NCBI GenBank assembly: GCA_004525055.1
Contig: SPDF01000116.1
Location: 1-5,965 of the forward strand
Source: Gemmatimonadales bacterium
Lineage (GTDB): Bacteria > Gemmatimonadota > Gemmatimonadetes > Gemmatimonadales > GWC2-71-9
DNA length: 5,965 nucleotides
Direction: 5' to 3'
The position numbers and the translations under genes are program-made. Of the stretch, positions 1 through 5,965 are shown piece by piece (position 1 is the stretch's first letter; each line of letters begins with the position of its first letter). Below the pieces are notes generated by a model. The model saw only the letters and a program-made list of their open reading frames with translations. It ran no database searches and had not been told where the DNA came from.

Positions 1-10
1 CCCCAGGCGC

Positions 11-1042
11 GTGAGCGACGCGAACCTCTTCGCCCAGCAGGCCGCCAACCGCCGTCGGTCGGCCTGGTTGGTCGCCGCGTTCGTGCTGTTTTTTGCCTGG
101 GTGGGATTCGGCGGTGACTACGCCTTCTACCTCCTGACCTCCGGCGCCCCACGCGGCGCCTACCACCACGTCGTTCCCTTCATCGGACTCCTCACGACGG
201 CCAGTGCCGCCGGCCTGTGCTATTTCTCCTGGAAGACCGGCCCCCGTCGCGTGCTGCTCGCGGCCGGAGCGTGGGAGATCGTGACGCCCGCCTCTCCGGC
301 CCAACTGCAGTTGGTGAACGTGGCCGAGGAGATGGCGATCGCGGCGGGGCTGCCCAAGCCCACGGTTTGGGTCATCCCCGACCCGGACCTCAACGCCTTC
401 GCGACCGGACACGACCCGCAGCATGCCAGCATCGCCGTCACGGAGGGGTTGCTGGCCGCACTCGACCGCGACGAGCTGCAGGGCGTGGTCGCCCACGAGA
501 TGTCCCACATCCAGAACGATGACGTGAAGTTGATGACGCTGCTCGCCGGAATGCTGGGCGCGGTGGCGCTGCTCTCGGACGGGATCGGCCGTTATCTGCG
601 TCTGGGAGGGCGGGTCGGAGGGTCTTCGCGGGGCGGCGGCCGGAGCGGCGGGAAAGGAAACAACCCGCTCGGAGCGGTCCTGCTGGTGCTCTGGGTCTTC
701 ACGATGCTGATTGCGCCGGTGGTCACCCGCCTGCTGGCGATGGCGGTCAGCCGGAAGCGTGAGTACCTGGCGGACGCGACCGCGGCCCAGCTGACCCGCC
801 ATCCGGAGGCACTGGCCCGGGCGCTCGAAAAGCTGGACGCCGCATCGGCGCCGACCCGGAGCATTGCGCAGGGAGCGGCGCATTTGTGCATCGTGGATCC
901 CGCGGAACGGAAGATCAGCGACCGCGAAGGCATCGTGGGAGACATTTTCGCCTCTCATCCGCCGATGCGGTTGCGGGTGGCACGCCTGAAGGCGATGGCC
1001 TTCCAGCGTGCCAAGCGTGACGGGGGGGGGCTGCCGACCTAG
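11..1042 (+). CDS. M48-family membrane zinc metallopeptidase (HtpX-like)
   Basis: Predicted integral-membrane zinc endopeptidase of 343 residues. Seen: the zinc-binding HEMSH motif (H162, E163, H166) in VVAHEMSHIQNDD, a downstream third ligand E251 in REYLADATA, the family motif NAFATG (128-133) and a C-terminal SHPPMR (315-320) like the THPP...R motif of HtpX. Hydrophobic segments lie at about 18-36, 54-72, 173-190 and 220-240, so the catalytic part should face the cytoplasm. A Gly/Ser/Arg-rich loop (199-217) joins the last two helices. M48 membrane proteases degrade damaged membrane proteins; the exact substrate here is unknown. The GTG start at 11 puts NLFAQQAANRRR before the first helix, as in M48 proteins commonly found next to lemA. 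Its GTGA could overlap the TGA of an upstream gene cut off by the window. The ribosome site is weak (AGG at 5-7). It is convergent with, and overlaps by 4 nt, the gene on the other strand. The family call is firm; the htpX symbol is withheld because this looks like a different M48 subgroup. Confidence 0.95.
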   Translation: MSDANLFAQQAANRRRSAWLVAAFVLFFAWVGFGGDYAFYLLTSGAPRGAYHHVVPFIGLLTTASAAGLCYFSWKTGPRRVLLAAGAWEIVTPASPAQLQLVNVAEEMAIAAGLPKPTVWVIPDPDLNAFATGHDPQHASIAVTEGLLAALDRDELQGVVAHEMSHIQNDDVKLMTLLAGMLGAVALLSDGIGRYLRLGGRVGGSSRGGGRSGGKGNNPLGAVLLVLWVFTMLIAPVVTRLLAMAVSRKREYLADATAAQLTRHPEALARALEKLDAASAPTRSIAQGAAHLCIVDPAERKISDREGIVGDIFASHPPMRLRVARLKAMAFQRAKRDGGGLPT

Positions 1043-2073
1043 GGGGTGTCCGGGAGGGCGATGGCTGCGGCAAGCCCTTCGGGGTCGAGCGGGAGCCCCA
1101 GTGTTACCGTCGGCTGGGCGGAGCGAGCGGCGGTACCGTCTCCGTCCTGCAGGACAAAGAGCTGGTAGGGCCGTCCGTCCGGTTCGGGGAGGTTGGCCGG
1201 AAGCGAGCGCTCCGATACGAGGACCAGCGATACATCGAAGCCTTGTGAAGCCGGCAGGAGGGCGCCCGGGTCGCTGACGCGCTGGATCGAATATCCCGCC
1301 CGACGGAGCAGCGACTCCACCACCCGGGCGGTGCCTTCTTCCGGGACGAGCACCAGCGCACGTCCCCGTGATGGCGGCAGCTCGTGTGGGGCACCCTCGC
1401 CCAGGTCGATCATCTGCAGCCCCGGCGCGTATTGCGACGTTGCCGCCCGGCGGAGCTCCCCAGCCCGCTTCACGATTTCCCGAATGCGCTCCAGCATGCC
1501 CCGGATCGTCTCCAGCGACCCGCGCTGGGCGTCGTTCAGGGAGTCCTGTCCATCGAGCAGCAGCTCCACTTCCGCCGAAGCCGCCATCAGGGGGTTGTTG
1601 ATTTCGTGGTGAAGGGTCACGGTCATCTCCCCGACCGCCGCCCGCCGCTCGACGTGCACCAATTCCCGCTCCGCCGTGGCCAGCGCCTCACGGAGTGAGC
1701 GCATCCGCCGCACCCGCTCCACAACCTCAGGCAGCATCGCGGCCAGGGAGCCGTCCTTCACCAGGTAATCCTCGGCGCCCGCACGCAGCGCGTCGGCGGC
1801 AAAGGTCTCGCTTCCATGCGCCGTCACCATCACGACACTCGGCGGGTCCGGCCAGGCACGCAGCGCCAGGAGCACCTCGCGACCCGCCAGATCCGGGAGG
1901 TTCTGGTCGAGCAACAGCACATCGGCCCGGGCGGCGGCGAGGAGGGCATCGCGCCCGTTGTCCACATGCTCGAGGTCGGTGAAACCGTGTGCGGTCAGCG
2001 CCGTGGCCGCGAGCCGGACCATCGCGGGATCATCGTCCACCACCAGGATGCGCAAAGCGCTCCGTTCAGCCAC
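1039..2073 (-). CDS. Response regulator / ATPase-less histidine-kinase-like protein (REC-HisKA-pseudoREC)
   Basis: Signalling protein of 344 residues, last gene of the leftward operon. Seen: an N-terminal receiver domain (about 7-122) with the acidic pair D13/D14, phospho-acceptor D56 (LLLDQNLPD), T84 (VMVTAHG) and K106 (YLVKDG), all intact, so it should be phosphorylatable. A charged helical linker (about 118-145) leads into a HisKA dimerisation domain with the H-box LHHEINNPL (probable phospho-His H156) and a second helix to about 212. The expected HATPase domain is absent: no N, G1 or G2 box follows, and after MIDLGEG (221-227) comes a short Pro-rich linker. Residues 237-340 resemble a second receiver domain in which the Asp positions are Glu (E245, E246, E288) and the Thr and Lys positions are lost. 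It cannot autophosphorylate with its own ATP domain and has no DNA-binding domain. I infer that it acts by protein contact or phosphotransfer on the co-encoded synthase. GTG start with a good ribosome site (GGAGG, 6-nt spacer), overlapping the glycosyltransferase gene by 8 nt. Confidence 0.87.
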   Translation of the reverse strand: MAERSALRILVVDDDPAMVRLAATALTAHGFTDLEHVDNGRDALLAAARADVLLLDQNLPDLAGREVLLALRAWPDPPSVVMVTAHGSETFAADALRAGAEDYLVKDGSLAAMLPEVVERVRRMRSLREALATAERELVHVERRAAVGEMTVTLHHEINNPLMAASAEVELLLDGQDSLNDAQRGSLETIRGMLERIREIVKRAGELRRAATSQYAPGLQMIDLGEGAPHELPPSRGRALVLVPEEGTARVVESLLRRAGYSIQRVSDPGALLPASQGFDVSLVLVSERSLPANLPEPDGRPYQLFVLQDGDGTAARSAQPTVTLGLPLDPEGLAAAIALPDTP

Positions 2074-3628
2074 GTGCCGCCTCCGTCTCGGTACGAAATC
2101 CTACCCGCGCGAATTTTTCCCACGTCGTCTTGCCCCGCCAGGCGTCGAAGAGGCCGCGGAGCCGCCAGTACAGTGTAATGTGGCGGAAGCTGAAGGGCAC
2201 GTTTTCGAGGATGGCGTAGCCGAGCAGCACCAGCACGTCCCGCCGCCGGCCGAAGGGGAGCAGCCCCCGCTGGAGCCGGTCGGCGAGGCCGAACCGGAAC
2301 CGCCAGGCGCCTACCAGCACGGCGAAGAGGTTCACCAGCATGCCATAGCCGAACGCCGCCAGGAAGAAAGCGAGTGCGTACGGCCAGTTGATCAGGTGAA
2401 TGTCGAACACCCAGTGTAAGAGCAGCAGGAACGAGAAGAAGACATATCCCACCATCTCGATCATCGGTCCGTAATACTCGAAGAACCAGAACGCCGGCAG
2501 GGCGAAAAAACCGATGCGCCCGAAGCGGGGCCGGAGCAGCATCGCCCGGTGATAGAAAAGCGATTCTCGGAGCCCGCGGTACCACCGCCCCCGCTGCTTG
2601 CGCAGCGACTCGAGCGATTCCGGTACCTCGGTCCAGGCCACCGGGTGGGGCAGGAACGCGATGCGACGGTCGAGGTGCTTGTCGCGAATGTACCGGTGGA
2701 GGCGGACCACGATTTCCATATCCTCGCACACGGTGCCGGCGCCCTCCGCGACGTACTCCTTCACGATGCGGTGGCGCACGAATGGCGTCAGATAGCCGCC
2801 CGCCCGGATGACGGTCTCCTTTTCGAAGACCGCGAACACCCCCGACAGGATCAGGATCGAGTCGAGCCGGTCGAGCCCGGTGCGTCCTGTGGTGAAGGAA
2901 CGGAGGTACTCGACCATCTGGAACCGCGCCAGCGGATGGCGAGGCAGCCCCACGCTCACCACCCGTCCGTTGCGGATGGTGCAGCCGTTGGCGATCGCCA
3001 CCTGGCCCCCGACCGCCACCACGCGCGGGTCCTCCTGGATGACCCGCATCATTTCCTTCAGCGCGCGCTGGTCGAGGATGGAGTCGGCGTCGAGGCAGAC
3101 GAAGTACGGCGCGGTCGAGGCGTTGACGCCGACGTTGAGCGCGTCCGCCTTGCCGGCACTCTCCTTGTCGATGACTATCAGCCGCAGCACGCCCTTCGGC
3201 ATCGGGCCCGTGGCCTCGTAGAGCGCCCGGACTCGTGCGGTGCCGATCGCCTCGCGATAGGGGAGGTCGGTCCGGCGAAGCTTGAACGCGCGCTGCAGCC
3301 GTTCCAGCGTCTGGTCGCTCGACCCATCGTTGACCACCACCACCTCGAACCGCGGGTAGTCGCAGTGGATGAGATTCGTCACCGAATCGACGATCGTCAC
3401 TTCTTCGTTGAACGCCGGCACGATCATCGTCAGCGGCTTGGTCGAGCCGCTGTCATCAATCAGGTCGAGGTCCTCGACGAAGTGGCCCGCCACCTTGCGC
3501 CGGACCTGGCGAGCGGACAGCCCGATCAGGAGCAGGGTGTAACTGTTGTACAGGATGAAATACGCCAGGAAGAATGGCTGGGCGGCGAGTGTGATGACCG
3601 TGAGCGTACCGAGGATCGACTGCTGCAT
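2066..3628 (-). CDS. Processive family-2 glycosyltransferase (cellulose/hyaluronan/poly-GlcNAc synthase type), membrane-bound
   Basis: Predicted polysaccharide synthase of 520 residues that polymerises sugar from a nucleotide-sugar donor at the cytoplasmic face and probably extrudes the chain. Seen: an N-terminal hydrophobic segment (about 10-38), then a GT-A domain with VPAFNEE (70-76), NDGSSD (100-105), GKADALN (159-165), the metal-binding DAD (180-182), VGGQV (206-210), the acidic catalytic CEDMEI (E302, D303) and QRGRW (345-349, the Q..RW motif of processive enzymes). Membrane helices follow at about 372-392, 389-408 and 416-442, with an amphipathic C-terminal part. The motif set matches BcsA, HasA and PgaC, but there is no PilZ domain and the sugar cannot be read from sequence. 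The gap between NDGSSD and GKADALN is longer than in PgaC. The ATG overlaps the HEAT gene's stop by 1 nt (TGATG), with only a minimal GGA ribosome site, so coupled translation is likely. Family and processive mechanism are well supported; the product is unknown. Confidence 0.95.
   Translation of the reverse strand: MQQSILGTLTVITLAAQPFFLAYFILYNSYTLLLIGLSARQVRRKVAGHFVEDLDLIDDSGSTKPLTMIVPAFNEEVTIVDSVTNLIHCDYPRFEVVVVNDGSSDQTLERLQRAFKLRRTDLPYREAIGTARVRALYEATGPMPKGVLRLIVIDKESAGKADALNVGVNASTAPYFVCLDADSILDQRALKEMMRVIQEDPRVVAVGGQVAIANGCTIRNGRVVSVGLPRHPLARFQMVEYLRSFTTGRTGLDRLDSILILSGVFAVFEKETVIRAGGYLTPFVRHRIVKEYVAEGAGTVCEDMEIVVRLHRYIRDKHLDRRIAFLPHPVAWTEVPESLESLRKQRGRWYRGLRESLFYHRAMLLRPRFGRIGFFALPAFWFFEYYGPMIEMVGYVFFSFLLLLHWVFDIHLINWPYALAFFLAAFGYGMLVNLFAVLVGAWRFRFGLADRLQRGLLPFGRRRDVLVLLGYAILENVPFSFRHITLYWRLRGLFDAWRGKTTWEKFARVGFRTETEAARG
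2080..2084 (-). promoter_or_regulatory. Ribosome binding site of the REC-HisKA gene
   Basis: On the minus strand GGAGG lies 6 nt before the GTG at 2073, inside the last codons of the glycosyltransferase gene. It is the best Shine-Dalgarno match in the operon and supports the GTG as the true start despite the 8-nt overlap, so the regulator can be made both by re-initiation and by direct initiation. Confidence 0.75.
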
Positions 3629-3630
3629 CA
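3626..3630 (-). promoter_or_regulatory. TGATG stop-start junction (translational coupling)
   Basis: The minus strand reads TGATG: the TGA ends the HEAT-repeat gene and the ATG, sharing its A, starts the glycosyltransferase gene. Only GGA (3637-3635) stands in as a ribosome site 6 nt upstream. This is the classic arrangement for termination-reinitiation, which tends to keep the two proteins in fixed proportion. Confidence 0.7.
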
Positions 3631-5919
3631 GGCGTCCGGCAGGGCGGCACGGACGGCGCTTCGCAGGGCAGGTGCCGGGTCTTCGATGGCCATCCGGCGG
3701 GCCACCGGGTCATCGAGGAGCGCGAGGACGATGCCCGCCCTCAGGCGCCGGTCCATATCCGTATTGGCGGCCCGCCGACGCAGCTCGGCCAAGGGCAGGG
3801 CGGTGGCCGCCGCTTCGGCGAGCGCACGGCGTGGGATGTCCCCAGGCAGCGTCACACCAGACCCGGTCAGGAGGTTCGCCACCGCTGCCATGGCCCGCAC
3901 TTCCTCCGCGGGATCTGCCGCCAGCGTCGCGAGGCTCGTGGGGGGCCCCCCGGCCGCGCACGCGGCCGCCACCGCCACCCGGACGGCCGCCACCGGGTCG
4001 CCAGCCAGCCGTTCAAGCAGCCTCGCGTCGATCAGGTCGGGGTGGTGCCACCAGAGATGGAGGAGGGCCGCGCGCACCTCTGCGTCAGGATCCTGCCACA
4101 GGGCGTCGAGCACCGGCGTGGAGGAGGGCCCATGCGACTCAGCCACTGTTTGAAGCACGGCCAGCTTGCTTTCCAGATCGCCCGCCTGGGTCAGGCGCGC
4201 GAGCAGGGCAGGAATCTGGGCGACATCGAGTCGTGTCACGGCGATGGCGATGGCGACACGCACCTCCGGCGCCGCCCCGTCCAGCTGTCGGAGGAGGGTG
4301 ACGACGGTGGAGGTATCGCCCAGGCGCCCGAGCGCCAGGATGGCTTCCCGCTGAACGGCAGGATCGCTATCGGTCAGCAGGTCAAGCAGGTTGTTCCCCA
4401 CCACGCGGGCCCCCGTCAGGCCGAGCGCTGTGGCCGCCGCGGTGCGGACCGCCGGGTCGGGATCGTCGATGCGGAGCAGGATCCGGTCGGCAAACTTGGC
4501 CCCCCCGAGTTGCCCGACCAGGAGCATGGCGGCTGCGCGTACCCGGTGGTCATCCTCGTTGAGATGGTCGAGCGCGGCAGTAATCCCCTCGGGGGCCCCG
4601 AGGGTGCGAAGGACCTCGAAGGCGTCGGCGCGAAGCGCCGGATCGGCATCATGGCGGGCGATCTGGACCAGCTCGGTGGCCAGGTCCCGCCGGCCGGCGC
4701 GCCGGATCGCCTCCACCATTGCGGCGCGGACCGCCGCCTTGGGATGTGCCAGCCCTTCCGCTAGCAGTTCACGGGCACCGGCGTGGCCGAATCGGGCCAG
4801 CGTCTCCGTCGCCTCGGTCGTATTGTCGCCGCGCTCGATCGCTTCGACCATTCGGGCCGGCACGCCAAGTCGCTCCAGGGCCACGGCCGCGCGAATGCGG
4901 ATCTCGGGATCGGCGTCGTCCAGTGCCAGCAGAAGGGGGCCTTCGGCCTGTGCCCCGACCTGCTCCAGCGCCTCCACGCTGCGCATGCGTACCCACCAGG
5001 CAGGGTCTCCGAGCGCGCGAACCAGGCGCTCGACCACTTCCGGTTGGTCGAACTGTCCCAGTGCCTGCGCGATACGCGCCCGGACGAAGGGCGCGGGGTC
5101 GCTGAGCAGATGGTCGAGGAGGTACCCGACGGCGCGGCCGTCGCCGATCCGTCCAAGCGCGCTCGCGCTCTTGGCCCGGACTTCGTCATCCAGGTCGTTG
5201 AGGGCGTGGACAAGCGAGGGGAAGGCACGCGCGGCACCCACTTCGCCGAGGATACTCGCCGCCCACGCTCGCGCGGGGTGGCGCGCGGGGTCCTCGAGAA
5301 ACTTGATCATCGGGTCGACCGCAAGCGCACCATGCCTGGTCAGGATGTCGGCAATCCGCGGCACGAGCCACACCTCGGAACGCTTGAGCGCCTCGACCAG
5401 CGGCGCGACGGCGCGCGGGTCGCCGATTCGCGCCAGGGCGCGGAGGGCGATTTCGCGGACGTCGGCGTCCTCGGTGCGAGTGGCGGCCACGGTCTCGAGG
5501 AGGGCGGGCACCGCATTCGCGTTGCCGACGCGCCCCAGGAGTTCCGCAGCAAACGCCCGCTCACGCCACTGGGTCGCGGTCCGCAGTCGCGTCACATACT
5601 TGTCCACGAGGCCCAGCCGGTCGTACGCGTCGAGAAGCCATCCCGGCCGCTCGGTAGCGCCACGCGCCTGCTCCTCGAGCACGGCCTCCAGCGCCGCGAA
5701 GTCCTTGAGCGTTGTCAGCTCGCGGAGCTGGGGTTCGAGCAGCAACCGATCGCGAACGGCGAGGCCCGCGACGAGGTCGCGATAGACCCCCTTCCGGTGC
5801 GCCAGCCGTCGCTCGAGGCTGTTCAGGTAGGAGGTGTAGACCAACCAGGAAACCACTGCCATCAGGCCGATGCCCGCCATTGCCACGGCGACGCCGAGGA
5901 TGATGGGAAGGGTGATCAT
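3628..5919 (-). CDS. Membrane-anchored HEAT-repeat protein
   Basis: Protein of 763 residues, first visible gene of the operon. Seen: one N-terminal hydrophobic helix (about 5-28) followed by a basic stretch (R37, R38, R42, K44, R47), which by the positive-inside rule places the rest in the cytoplasm. Residues 30-115 form a helical head rich in Leu, Arg and Glu. From about 117 to the end there are some 18-20 tandem HEAT/PBS-lyase-type repeats of about 30 residues, pattern D..VR..A..ALG.IGD..AV..L...L, clearest at 150-180, 243-273, 455-485 and 487-517 and weaker towards the C terminus. Such alpha-solenoids bind proteins; no catalytic motif is visible, so an enzyme role (for example phycobilin lyase) is not supported. 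The stop overlaps the glycosyltransferase ATG, so the likely job is a scaffold or partner of that synthase (inference). ATG 5919 is the only usable start: an in-frame TGA lies at 5949-5947. The ribosome site is weak (GGCGGG, 5931-5926). Confidence 0.94.
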   Translation of the reverse strand: MITLPIILGVAVAMAGIGLMAVVSWLVYTSYLNSLERRLAHRKGVYRDLVAGLAVRDRLLLEPQLRELTTLKDFAALEAVLEEQARGATERPGWLLDAYDRLGLVDKYVTRLRTATQWRERAFAAELLGRVGNANAVPALLETVAATRTEDADVREIALRALARIGDPRAVAPLVEALKRSEVWLVPRIADILTRHGALAVDPMIKFLEDPARHPARAWAASILGEVGAARAFPSLVHALNDLDDEVRAKSASALGRIGDGRAVGYLLDHLLSDPAPFVRARIAQALGQFDQPEVVERLVRALGDPAWWVRMRSVEALEQVGAQAEGPLLLALDDADPEIRIRAAVALERLGVPARMVEAIERGDNTTEATETLARFGHAGARELLAEGLAHPKAAVRAAMVEAIRRAGRRDLATELVQIARHDADPALRADAFEVLRTLGAPEGITAALDHLNEDDHRVRAAAMLLVGQLGGAKFADRILLRIDDPDPAVRTAAATALGLTGARVVGNNLLDLLTDSDPAVQREAILALGRLGDTSTVVTLLRQLDGAAPEVRVAIAIAVTRLDVAQIPALLARLTQAGDLESKLAVLQTVAESHGPSSTPVLDALWQDPDAEVRAALLHLWWHHPDLIDARLLERLAGDPVAAVRVAVAAACAAGGPPTSLATLAADPAEEVRAMAAVANLLTGSGVTLPGDIPRRALAEAAATALPLAELRRRAANTDMDRRLRAGIVLALLDDPVARRMAIEDPAPALRSAVRAALPDA

Positions 5920-5965
5920 TGGCGACCCGCCGGTCGTGCCTGGGACTCATTCGCGACCAGTGTCA
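5920..5965. other. Short flank upstream of the HEAT gene
   Basis: 46 bases to the window edge. No -35/-10 promoter pair or hairpin is recognisable. On the minus strand a TGA at 5949-5947 is preceded by open codons to the edge, so this could hold the end of an upstream operon gene; too little is present to decide. Confidence 0.3.

Noticed and set aside
11..1042. Metallopeptidase as part of the polysaccharide operon
   Set aside because: It is on the opposite strand and convergent, so it cannot be co-transcribed; no shared motif points to a joint role.
2071..2076. CACGTG palindrome at the REC-HisKA start codon
   Set aside because: A six-base palindrome in GC-rich coding DNA is expected by chance; nothing else suggests an operator.
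1995..2729. Minus-strand open frame of 244 codons overlapping the glycosyltransferase in another frame
   Set aside because: Pro/Arg/Ala-rich, no motif, and the overlapped gene has clear GT2 catalytic motifs in its own frame.
2549..4153. Plus-strand open frame of 534 codons antisense to the glycosyltransferase and HEAT genes
   Set aside because: Low-complexity His/Arg/Asp-rich translation with no domain motifs; it crosses the junction of two well-supported opposite genes. A typical high-GC shadow frame.
4391..5785. Plus-strand open frame of 464 codons antisense to the HEAT gene
   Set aside because: Translation is almost only Ser, Arg and Ala; its length follows from the GC-biased third positions and repeat pattern of the HEAT gene.
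3628..5919. DNA-level tandem repeats within the HEAT gene
   Set aside because: The periodicity is at protein level, about 30 residues; short shared words encode GDPRA-like turns but no long identical DNA repeat is visible.

Overview
The window is a compact, high-GC stretch (G+C clearly above 60%) of a bacterial chromosome, with four protein-coding genes and almost no non-coding DNA. The multi-pass family-2 glycosyltransferase, the GTG starts and the strong GC bias fit a high-GC Gram-negative lineage such as Gemmatimonadota, a myxobacterium-like group or Acidobacteria. This is a weak inference: there is no rRNA or other taxonomic marker. I see no tRNA, rRNA, mobile element, CRISPR array or long repeat, and no gene-free stretch longer than 50 bases.

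Layout. On the + strand (11-1042) lies an M48-family zinc metallopeptidase embedded in the membrane. Its GTGA start suggests it follows another gene outside the window. On the - strand, transcribed from right to left, are three tightly overlapping genes. The first (5919-3628) is a 763-residue protein with one N-terminal membrane helix followed by a long HEAT-repeat solenoid. The second (3628-2066) is a processive-type family-2 glycosyltransferase of the cellulose/hyaluronan/poly-GlcNAc synthase type. The third (2073-1039) is a receiver protein with a histidine-kinase dimerisation domain but no ATPase domain. The two transcription units converge, and their stop codons share the palindrome CTAG at 1039-1042.

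How the genes may work together. The overlaps (1 nt, TGATG, between HEAT and glycosyltransferase; 8 nt between glycosyltransferase and receiver protein) argue for one translationally coupled operon. A reasonable model is a cell-envelope or extracellular polysaccharide synthase (glycosyltransferase), held or assembled by a membrane-tethered cytosolic HEAT scaffold, with its activity tuned by a two-component-like protein that has no DNA-binding domain and so probably acts by protein contact. The most unusual element is that regulator. It reads as REC-HisKA-pseudoREC: the kinase ATPase domain is absent, and in the C-terminal REC-like domain every phosphorylation-site Asp is Glu, at a constant spacing from the first REC domain. 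The metallopeptidase is probably a separate unit with no evident functional link.
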